A stretch of 5,780 nucleotides of DNA from the NCBI GenBank assembly GCA_030668045.1, contig DAOUUR010000174.1, forward strand, positions 1-5,780, read 5' to 3'. The stretch is from a bacterium (GTDB taxonomy: Bacteria; Zixibacteria; MSB-5A5; GN15; FEB-12). Below, piece after piece: positions 1 through 5,780 of this stretch (position 1 is its first letter; the number at the start of each line of letters is the position of its first letter). The position numbers and the translations under genes are program-made. The notes below the pieces were generated by a model. That model was not told the origin of the DNA, did no database searches, and was given only the letters and a program-made list of their open reading frames with translations.

Positions 1-39
1 ACCCGATATCGAATGTTGGAGGATATCCAGACCTGATAA

Positions 40-414
40 GTGAGAATGATGAGAGTTCTGATTGTCGATGACGAGGAAATGATCCGCGACCTGGCGGCCA
101 AAATCCTCCGGAAAGAAGGGATTGAGATAACTGTTGCCGAATCCGGTACCGAAGGCCTTGAAGCGCTGAGTACACCTGATTCGAGTGTCGATCTGGTTAT
201 TCTCGACCTGATAATGGATGGAATGTCCGGCAGGGAAACACTTGAGGCGATGCGTCGGACGCATCCCGAACTACCTTGCATTTTCTCTACAGGTCATTTG
301 TTTAACAAAGATGAACTTCCCGAGCACCTCAAGCCAAATACGCATTTTCTTCAGAAACCGTACCGCGCTTCAGTATTGCGCGAACTGGTGCGACAGATCG
401 TACCGGTTGGCTAA
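40..414 (+). CDS. Stand-alone response regulator receiver (CheY-like) protein
   Basis: This 124-residue protein is a single receiver (REC) domain with no DNA-binding or enzymatic output domain. It would accept a phosphoryl group from a histidine kinase in the cytoplasm and pass the signal by protein contact. The hallmark residues are present: acidic pair D10-D11 (LIVDDEE), phospho-acceptor D56 at the end of strand 3 (LVILDLIMDGMSG), switch Thr T84 followed by G85 (FSTGH), and invariant K106-P107 (LQKPY). The IFSTGH and QKPY segments resemble receivers of hybrid kinases. The start is uncertain: GTG at 40, ATG at 46 or ATG at 49. ATG 49 gives the typical MRVLIVDDE start, and none has a well-placed Shine-Dalgarno (GGAGG at 18-22 is too far away). 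In-frame stops at 34-39 rule out a longer N-terminus. The same-strand gene that follows begins 109 bp downstream. The cognate kinase is not visible. Confidence 0.93.
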   Translation: MRMMRVLIVDDEEMIRDLAAKILRKEGIEITVAESGTEGLEALSTPDSSVDLVILDLIMDGMSGRETLEAMRRTHPELPCIFSTGHLFNKDELPEHLKPNTHFLQKPYRASVLRELVRQIVPVG

Positions 415-465
415 ATTCTGAGCCAATACCGATTCGCCTCCAAATTTCTCTTTAATAGTCACGCC

Positions 466-515
466 GAATTTCTTATCATTGCTCTGATTTGATGCCCACT
501 TATGTATAAGAATTC
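466..515. repeat. Imperfect inverted repeat upstream of the SBP-TolC gene
   Basis: GAATTTCTTAT at 466-476 is complementary to ATAAGAATTC at 506-515, giving ten base pairs with one bulged T (471) around a 29-nt loop. The right arm ends directly before the AGAGG ribosome-binding sequence of the gene at 524. It could be an operator for a dimeric regulator or a leader hairpin affecting translation. It lacks a following T-tract and is AT-rich, so it is not an intrinsic terminator, and a chance origin is possible. The rest of the 415-523 gap shows no gene or convincing promoter. Confidence 0.35.
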
Positions 516-520
516 AGAGG
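516..520 (+). promoter_or_regulatory. Ribosome-binding site, unusually close to the start
   Basis: AGAGG lies three bases upstream of ATG 524, a shorter spacing than usual. It still supports this start because the next residues form a textbook signal peptide and no other nearby in-frame start exists. Confidence 0.5.
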
Positions 521-523
521 TTT

Positions 524-2875
524 ATGAAACAACGATACTTCACATCTGCAATCATTCTGGCTCTGGTCGTTCTATTAGCCGGATCTGTTCACACAGCCGA
601 GAAAGACACTACCCGGATACATCTCGGGTATTTTGAGGGCGGCAAGTATCCACTGCATGATCAGGTCCGACAGGAACTCCAGCGACAATTGGATGCTGTC
701 GTGCCTGACCACTTTCAGATGGTGTTTGTTCCGACAGGCTTTCGATCTGCCGACTGGAATCGAGATTCCTGCCGGATCATGGCCCGGCAACTGGCTGGGA
801 TGACTTCGCTTGACGCTATCGTTACGATGGGACCCTGGGCCGTTGAGGACCTGCTTGAGGCCGGGTGCAAGACACCGATTATTGCCATGTACCGTTTCGA
901 CCCTGTCGCCGAGAAACTGGTTGACCGAACAGGCCGACCGATTGCAGAGAATCTGTCGCTGTGCATCATACCTAACCGACTCGAGAATGATCTAAACATG
1001 ATTTCCAGATTGTTCCATCCTCGACGGGTTGGTTTTCTTTACTTTCCGTCGTCCGATGAAAGCGAACGGGTCGTGGCCAGAGCTTCATCGCTGGGTCAGC
1101 AGTTGGGATTTGAGGTAGTATCAGCCGAAGGGTTTGACAACAAAGGTACGTACGCCTTTTTCAATGCCTACAAAGCGCTCGACGGACGCATCGATGTCCT
1201 CTATCTGCCACCACTCTGGGGAATGGATATTCACAAGGCCAAAGGTTTCATTGCTCGTATCACCGACAGCCGCGTAGCCACGTTTACATCGGAAATCGGT
1301 TTTTTTGTCGATAGAAGAGCAACCGCCGCCGATGGTGGCCAGACGTTTGTCCCTGAGGCCAGACACGCTGCCTTGAATCTGCTCAGAATCATCCGGGGCG
1401 CTACACCTTCGAGCCTGCCGACAATACTCAATCGAGCATCCGGTCTTTCTCTCAATTTAGAATCGGCAGCCACGTGCAATGTCGAATTTTCACAGGCGGC
1501 CATAAATCAGGCACGTACGGTCGGCGCTCCTGTCGATGAAGAAGCGATCCACTATCGCTTGCTTGATGTCACCAGTCGAGCAGTCGAAAGAAACCCCGGC
1601 TACCTGGCTGTCTATGATGCCCTTGAGGCAGTTTCACACGCAGCAAAACAGGCCAACTCCGATTATCTCCCACATATAAGTGCGCAAGGCCGCCTCACTC
1701 ATTTTGACGACAACTCAATCGCCAACAGTGGTGCGACAATCGACCAGAACAGTTTGACCGCTTCGGTTTCGATTTATCAGCAACTGTTCTCTCTGCAGAC
1801 AATCAGGAAGATTCAGCAAGCTGCGGAACAGAAAAACCTGAGCCGGGCCGATCTTGATCAAGCCCGTCTGGATATGGAGTTGGCTGTCTGCCAGGCCTAT
1901 CTGAACTATCTGCAGGCAACCGACGCTATCAGCATCTGGGCGCAGCACCGGACGCTGGTGGACCGTTCTCTTGAAATTGCTCACACCAGATTCATTCTCG
2001 ACGAAGAGGATAAAACCGATTTCCTCAGGTGGGAGAACGAACGTTCACGCGCTACCATGGCTCTTGTTGTCGCCCGTGCTGACCGCCAGATAGCAGCCGT
2101 CCTGCTCAATGTCCTGTTAAATCTGCCAGGTGATTTACCATTCACAGTCGATGCCGACCAGTTTGCCGATGCTCGTTTTCGACGCCAGTTTGAACAACTC
2201 CGCGCCTACACTAACACAGAGTCCGACCGCCGAGCTTTTCTAAGTTTCCTTGTGGAACGGGCTGGAGCCGACAATATTGGGCTTCGCCGTCATCAGAGCC
2301 GCATGAAGTTGGGCCTGGCACGACTGTCAGAATCTTCCTCACGTTATTATCCCACTATAGGTTTCCGAGCCTCACTGAATTTCAAAGATGAGTTGGCCGA
2401 CTCCCCTATCTTTGAAGAACACAAGACCTGGTCGGCTTCGGGCTTTGTGAGCATACCGCTGTTTGAAGGGGCTGACCGAATCCACGAGAAACGGAAGTTG
2501 AGGTCCCAGCTGAGTCGTGAAGAGTACCTCCGGGACAGAACCAGCCTGGACGTCATGGGAAAAATTCGGACCTCGGCCAGCCGGATGATCAGCAATGCGG
2601 TGAACGTGCCACACGCAGTCCATTCACAGGAACTGGCCCGTGAATCATACGAGTTGATAGCTCCGAAATTTGAGTCGGGCAAAGCAACCACCACCGACCT
2701 TCTCCGCTCTCTGAGCAGTCTGCGGGAGTCGGAGTTTGCCTACATCGCCACACGGTACGATTATTTCCGTCAGCTCTCCGAACTTGTTCACAATCTGGGC
2801 TGGATAATGACCGACCATAACGCGACTTTCGACGAAGAGTTCTACCGACGTGTCGAGCAACAGTATCGGCCGTAA
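524..2875 (+). CDS. Fusion of ABC-type substrate-binding domain and TolC-family outer-membrane efflux protein
   Basis: The 783-residue product starts with a Sec signal peptide (KQR charge, hydrophobic residues 7-20, cleavage probably between 21 and 25; no lipobox Cys). Residues about 31-325 match the PF04392 type of periplasmic substrate-binding domain throughout: LDAIVTMGPWAVEDLL (96-111), TPIIAMYRFDPVAEKLV (117-133), HPRRVGFLYFPSSDESE (165-181), the second-lobe region near 220-260, and the closing RGATPSSLPT...LSLNLESAA (291-316). Residues about 345-783 form a full TolC/OEP domain with its internal duplication: repeat one has AVERNPGYLAVYDALEAV and YLPHISAQGRL (353-391). Repeat two has YYPTIGFRASLNF (608-620), SIPLFEGADR (643-652) and the final helix FESGKATTTDLLRSLSSLRE (716-735). 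It should form a trimeric outer-membrane channel with three periplasmic binding domains. The substrate is unknown and no partner pump or adaptor gene is in the window. The domain calls are strong; the transport role is inferred. Confidence 0.9.
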   Translation: MKQRYFTSAIILALVVLLAGSVHTAEKDTTRIHLGYFEGGKYPLHDQVRQELQRQLDAVVPDHFQMVFVPTGFRSADWNRDSCRIMARQLAGMTSLDAIVTMGPWAVEDLLEAGCKTPIIAMYRFDPVAEKLVDRTGRPIAENLSLCIIPNRLENDLNMISRLFHPRRVGFLYFPSSDESERVVARASSLGQQLGFEVVSAEGFDNKGTYAFFNAYKALDGRIDVLYLPPLWGMDIHKAKGFIARITDSRVATFTSEIGFFVDRRATAADGGQTFVPEARHAALNLLRIIRGATPSSLPTILNRASGLSLNLESAATCNVEFSQAAINQARTVGAPVDEEAIHYRLLDVTSRAVERNPGYLAVYDALEAVSHAAKQANSDYLPHISAQGRLTHFDDNSIANSGATIDQNSLTASVSIYQQLFSLQTIRKIQQAAEQKNLSRADLDQARLDMELAVCQAYLNYLQATDAISIWAQHRTLVDRSLEIAHTRFILDEEDKTDFLRWENERSRATMALVVARADRQIAAVLLNVLLNLPGDLPFTVDADQFADARFRRQFEQLRAYTNTESDRRAFLSFLVERAGADNIGLRRHQSRMKLGLARLSESSSRYYPTIGFRASLNFKDELADSPIFEEHKTWSASGFVSIPLFEGADRIHEKRKLRSQLSREEYLRDRTSLDVMGKIRTSASRMISNAVNVPHAVHSQELARESYELIAPKFESGKATTTDLLRSLSSLRESEFAYIATRYDYFRQLSELVHNLGWIMTDHNATFDEEFYRRVEQQYRP

Positions 2876-2888
2876 GTGATCTATCGTC

Positions 2889-3539
2889 TTACGCTCCAGA
2901 CACAAACAGATACAGTTCCCAGAAGAACCAGACCGCGACAGTCAGCGATGCGATAATACGCCCCAGCCTGAAAGCAGCGCGATCCCTAAACAACGGAACC
3001 TCACCTCCACTAAGCACGACTACAAAAACCCTGGCGTAGTTAATCGTCGAGAGGATCAAGAACAGGACCGTGAAGCAGGTCATCATGGTGATGCCAAAAT
3101 CGAATCGGATGACGTAACTTGCCAGCAGAGTGGCTGTGGCTGAAAACGCGTACTTGCCGGTCAGGTTGGAGGGGAGCGTTACCTCTCGTTTGCGTATGAC
3201 TATCGCACCGACAAGCATGATCGCTAGGTCACGGCCGATAATCACCGCAGCCAACCAGATGGGAAAGTCACGATAAAGTATCAGGAGTATGGCAAGGATT
3301 CCGGCAAAAACTTTGTCAGCTACCGGGTCAAGAGCGATGCCAAGCTTGCCCACTTGATTAAGCTTGCGGGCAACGTAGCCATCGAAACCATCGGTGATAC
3401 CCGCCAGAACCACCAAGGCAATCGCAATGATCGTAGCGTCGCTGTCCCCTCGCCACAGATAATAGCCGATGAAGGGCGTTAAGAAAACCCGCGAGAGTGA
3501 CAACAGGTTTGCTGGTTGGAGTATCTCCCGAATCGGCAT
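2889..3539 (-). CDS. CDP-alcohol phosphatidyltransferase (PgsA / CMP-forming cardiolipin synthase type)
   Basis: This 216-residue inner-membrane enzyme transfers a phosphatidyl group from CDP-diacylglycerol to an alcohol, releasing CMP, in phospholipid synthesis. The family signature is complete: D50-x2-D53-G54-x2-A57-R58-x8-G67-x3-D71-x3-D75 (in TDGFDGYVARKL...GIALDPVADK), supplying the metal and CDP ligands. The N-terminus PANLLSLSRVFLTP (9-22) is the usual start of PgsA-like proteins, and about six hydrophobic segments follow (near 12-28, 35-49, 77-115, 130-145, 150-175, 193-213). The middle segment IIGRDLAIML...LPSNLTGKYAF recalls CMP-forming cardiolipin synthases as much as glycerophosphate-using PgsA, so the acceptor alcohol (glycerol-3-phosphate or phosphatidylglycerol) cannot be fixed here. 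ATG 3539 fits the family N-terminus but has no Shine-Dalgarno. Its stop faces the stop of the SBP-TolC gene with 13 bp between them and no clear terminator. Confidence 0.9.
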   Translation of the reverse strand: MPIREILQPANLLSLSRVFLTPFIGYYLWRGDSDATIIAIALVVLAGITDGFDGYVARKLNQVGKLGIALDPVADKVFAGILAILLILYRDFPIWLAAVIIGRDLAIMLVGAIVIRKREVTLPSNLTGKYAFSATATLLASYVIRFDFGITMMTCFTVLFLILSTINYARVFVVVLSGGEVPLFRDRAAFRLGRIIASLTVAVWFFWELYLFVSGA

Positions 3540-3565
3540 AGCATAAGAATATATCGATGAAGACT

Positions 3566-3604
3566 AAAAAGCCACCCCGGAATAACCTAAATTCCCGGCG
3601 GTGG
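3566..3604 (-). terminator. Rho-independent terminator of the secreted-protein gene
   Basis: On the minus strand a GC-rich stem (CCACC, CCGG and AAT at 3572-3583 pairing with 3591-3604, with single C bulges at 3594 and 3599; 7-nt loop) is followed directly by a run of five Ts (AAAAA at 3566-3570 on the plus strand). It begins 26 nt after the stop codon at 3631-3633. It should end transcription of the upstream gene before the phosphatidyltransferase gene, implying that the latter has its own promoter. Confidence 0.85.
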
Positions 3605-3630
3605 GGATTAATACTGTTTAGATATCTGGT

Positions 3631-5780
3631 TTACGGGCAGGGCGGAGGCGCCGGGCCAAGAGGAATGCCAAATAAATATTCTACCAGATAGGTAACGTCG
3701 GAGATGTTAATACTCTCGTTGGAGTCACCGTTGGCGTTGCCTTCTTTTCGACACGGAGGTTCCACACCTCCCGAACCGCCAAAGAGGTAATCCAGCAAGA
3801 AAGTAATGTCGGCTATATTGACCCGATCCATATCATCATCGTTGGCATTGCCTCTGATCCCCTGGCAGCAACCGCAGGCATCACCTATACCGTCGCGGTC
3901 GGAATCACGCTGGACAGGATTGTAAACGAAGGGGCAATTGTCATCGCACGGTTCAATCATGAAGCGAAAACAGGGATAGTCGCCCACAACACCAGAGCTG
4001 TCACCATCGTCAAGACGACCGTCGTTGTCGTTGTCTATATCGCAAAGATCACCGTCGCCATCAGTATCGTTATCCGCCTGATCAGCATTAGCGATAGTAA
4101 CACAGTTGTCGCAAAGATCGCCGACGCCATCAAGATCAGTATCAATCTGCTCGGGATTATAGAGTGTCGAACAGTTATCACAGATATCTCCGTAACCGTC
4201 CTCATCCTCGTCGCTCTGATCATTATTGGCGACCGCGGGGCAATTGTCGCATGAGTCCGCCAGAGCATCACCATCGACATCAAGTTGCCGCGGATTGTAT
4301 ACATCGGGACAATTATCGGTCAGACATTCATTCTCGGCGCGGTCAGGATCGCCAAAACCATCCAGGTCGCTATCGTAGCAAAGAAGTTTGTACACAATAG
4401 AGAGTTTTTGGGAATAGCTGTCTGCCGTTACCAGATCAAGGTAGCCGTCAAGGTCGAAGTCCGCAGCCATAACCGACCATGGATACACGCCGGTTGGGTA
4501 ATCAAAGTGCAGAGGGAACACTCCCTGTCCATCGTTGACCAGGACTGATATGGAATCGGAACCGCCACAGGATGCGACCAGATCAAGATCATCGTCACCA
4601 TCCAAATCCACCGCGATCACAGAGTTCGGAATGTCATCGACCTTATACGTGACTGCCGGAAGCAGGACGCCACCTCCGTCATTGAAAAGAACTGAGATGC
4701 AATCGGATGACGCCGCCGCGACTGCCATATCATTGAAACCATCGCCGTTCAGATCACCCATCGTCAGGTCAAGCGGGGCACGACCCACAACGTGGGTGGA
4801 ACCGTTACCGAAGCTTCCGGAACCATCGTTGAGCAGGATGGTAACAGTCGAGTCTCTATCCAGGTTCTCCCCTCGATTAACGGTGGCAAGATCGATATCG
4901 CCGTCATTATCCAGATCGGCTGCCGTCACCGAAAACGGGTAGTCACCGACAGCAACTGTAACTGCCGGAGCAAACGAACCGTCGTGTAAATTGGTGAGGA
5001 TTGCAACTTGATCGGTCAGACCGAGGGTGACAACGATGTCGGCGTATGTATCCCCATCGATATCGGCGACTGTAGCCGAGCGAGGGCGCAAACCGACACG
5101 GAAATAACCAACCAACTCAAAAGTGCCATCGCCAAGGTTGCGTAGAACCGTCACTGTCGAGTCCGGTTCGGCATCATACCCTCGATTGACAACGGCAAGA
5201 TCAACAGCGCCATCGTTATCAAAATCTCCCGCAGACACATTCGTGGGATAGAAACTGACCGGGTACGTGCCGTCAATCCCGGTTATGGAACCTCCGTCAT
5301 TCAGCATGATCGCTACGTCATCGGTCCCGGTTCGGGCTACGGCCAGATCGACCGTACGATCACCGTTGAAATCAGCGGCCACCACCGACCAGTGGAGGTC
5401 GCCCATTGAGTGAGTCTCACGGGCTCCAAAATGTCCGGTGATTTCTTCAGATTCGACCGAGAATGTCCAGATATGAGGCGAAGATAGCGGATCGGCCCCT
5501 GAGCCTGTAACCTCCGAAGTCAACACAACCGTTATCATATCACTGGCCAGGAAATCAAATTGTGGGTCAAAAATTACTGTCTGAGTTGATACTTGATAAG
5601 TCCCATCTACTCTGCCCTCGTAGAGCGAAAAGACAGCGAAACTTGATTCATTGATCGAAGTTGGATCAAGTTCATGTGAAAACAGTACCGCGATCTTAAT
5701 TGAGGCCGGTACGGCGACAGAATTTGCCGCTGGTGTGGTTTGCATCACAGAAATGCTCTCAGCACTGGCAACTTTTGTTG
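3631..5780 (-). CDS. Large secreted/surface multidomain protein: Ig-like, VCBS propeller, TSP3 repeats, dockerin-like tail (5' end outside window)
   Basis: The reading frame is open to the window edge, so this is the C-terminal part of a larger protein. A GTG at 5748 and an ATG at 5745 could be read as starts. However, residues upstream (AESISVMQTTPAANSV) belong to the first strand of the Ig-like domain and no signal peptide follows, so the true start lies beyond 5780. Numbered from GTG 5748, the domains are: a bacterial Ig-like (Big_5/SbsA type) domain to about residue 98 (Pxxxxxvxxxxxixxxfs pattern, ending IWTFSVE); seven VCBS/FG-GAP blades at 118-455; thrombospondin type 3 calcium repeats at 456-625; and a paired dockerin-like module at 632-704. 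The protein ends in PPPCP. It is probably exported and calcium-stabilised, with an adhesive, structural or binding role. No catalytic domain is visible in this part. It is followed by its own terminator. Confidence 0.88.
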   Translation of the reverse strand, partial: TKVASAESISVMQTTPAANSVAVPASIKIAVLFSHELDPTSINESSFAVFSLYEGRVDGTYQVSTQTVIFDPQFDFLASDMITVVLTSEVTGSGADPLSSPHIWTFSVESEEITGHFGARETHSMGDLHWSVVAADFNGDRTVDLAVARTGTDDVAIMLNDGGSITGIDGTYPVSFYPTNVSAGDFDNDGAVDLAVVNRGYDAEPDSTVTVLRNLGDGTFELVGYFRVGLRPRSATVADIDGDTYADIVVTLGLTDQVAILTNLHDGSFAPAVTVAVGDYPFSVTAADLDNDGDIDLATVNRGENLDRDSTVTILLNDGSGSFGNGSTHVVGRAPLDLTMGDLNGDGFNDMAVAAASSDCISVLFNDGGGVLLPAVTYKVDDIPNSVIAVDLDGDDDLDLVASCGGSDSISVLVNDGQGVFPLHFDYPTGVYPWSVMAADFDLDGYLDLVTADSYSQKLSIVYKLLCYDSDLDGFGDPDRAENECLTDNCPDVYNPRQLDVDGDALADSCDNCPAVANNDQSDEDEDGYGDICDNCSTLYNPEQIDTDLDGVGDLCDNCVTIANADQADNDTDGDGDLCDIDNDNDGRLDDGDSSGVVGDYPCFRFMIEPCDDNCPFVYNPVQRDSDRDGIGDACGCCQGIRGNANDDDMDRVNIADITFLLDYLFGGSGGVEPPCRKEGNANGDSNESINISDVTYLVEYLFGIPLGPAPPPCP
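3637..3855 (-). other. Dockerin type I-like paired repeat at the C-terminus
   Basis: Two copies lie in tandem: GNANDDDMDRVNIADITFLL followed by DYLFG (633-657), and GNANGDSNESINISDVTYLV followed by EYLFG (670-694). Each has an EF-hand-like loop followed by a helix, as in dockerins. The loops are 14 rather than 12 residues long, a form common in FCB-group secreted proteins that are not cellulosomal. The likely role is calcium-dependent attachment or folding of the C-terminus. Confidence 0.8.
3874..4383 (-). repeat. Thrombospondin type 3 calcium-binding repeat array
   Basis: Successive units follow D-x-D-x-D-G-x-G-D-x-C-D-N-C-x-x-x-x-N-x-x-Q-x-D, for example EDEDGYGDICDNC (514-526) and TDLDGVGDLCDNC (537-549). 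There are about six units at residues 459-628, rich in Asp and evenly spaced Cys. The unit at 560-615 is interrupted by a segment (about 583-600) containing YPCFRF. These repeats bind calcium and usually form a rigid stalk between a surface domain and a C-terminal module. Confidence 0.85.
4384..5397 (-). repeat. Seven VCBS/FG-GAP repeats forming a predicted seven-bladed propeller
   Basis: Seven units each carry a calcium-loop pattern like D-[FLI]-[DN]-x-D-x3-D-[LIM]. The first Asp is at residues 126, 175, 229, 278, 332, 381 and 430 (numbered from GTG 5748). Spacing is 49, 54, 49, 54, 49 and 49. Blades 2 and 4 hold an extra five-residue loop of the form NRG...DSTVT. Seven units is the number expected for one closed integrin-like propeller. 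Confidence 0.85.

Noticed and set aside
1..43. Possible 3' end of an upstream gene
   Set aside because: All three forward frames are open at the left edge (stops at 34-36, 41-43 and 67-69), so no frame can be chosen. The GTGA overlap at 40-43 would allow coupling but is not proof.
479..510. Sigma-70-like promoter (TTGCTC / TATAAG) before the fusion gene
   Set aside because: The spacing is 20 bp, the -35 match is weak, and transcription would start inside or beside the ribosome-binding site.
2872..2892. GTAAG...CTTAC hairpin between the convergent genes as a bidirectional terminator
   Set aside because: The stem is only five AT-rich pairs with an 11-nt loop and no T-tract on either side.
3631..4383. 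CRISPR-like array suggested by periodic DNA in the TSP3 region
   Set aside because: The periodicity follows codons of diverged calcium-binding repeats, with no identical repeats or unique spacers.
4035..4942. Several open frames on both strands overlapping the secreted-protein gene
   Set aside because: They are shadows of the Asp-rich repeats; their translations are low-complexity, Arg/Ile-rich or Ser-rich, with no recognisable domain, and the repeat-coding frame explains the region.

Overview
The window carries four protein genes from what looks like a Gram-negative bacterium of moderate GC. Three features suggest the FCB superphylum (Zixibacteria-like or a related sediment lineage): an outer-membrane TolC-family protein, a secreted protein combining VCBS/FG-GAP repeats, thrombospondin type 3 repeats and a C-terminal dockerin-like pair, and the 14-residue form of those dockerin loops. 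This taxonomic call is inference from protein style, not from a marker gene.

Layout. Positions 40-414 (+) encode a stand-alone response-regulator receiver domain. After a 109-bp gap containing an imperfect inverted repeat, 524-2875 (+) encodes a 783-residue exported protein. It joins a complete ABC-type substrate-binding domain of the PF04392 type to a complete TolC/outer-membrane-efflux domain. It converges with 2889-3539 (-), a CDP-alcohol phosphatidyltransferase (PgsA or CMP-forming cardiolipin-synthase type), leaving only 12-13 bp between the two stop codons. Upstream of that gene lies a strong intrinsic terminator (3566-3604, minus strand). It ends the last gene, a large secreted or surface protein running from 3631 off the right edge: Ig-like domain, seven-bladed VCBS propeller, TSP3 calcium-binding array and dockerin-like tail.

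How they fit together. The receiver and the SBP-TolC fusion lie on the same strand and could form one signalling/export module, but no kinase, membrane-fusion protein or inner-membrane pump is visible here. The lipid enzyme and the secreted protein are on the other strand, separated by the terminator, and show no functional link to the first two. The most unusual item is the SBP-TolC fusion, which suggests an outer-membrane channel carrying its own periplasmic ligand-binding domain.
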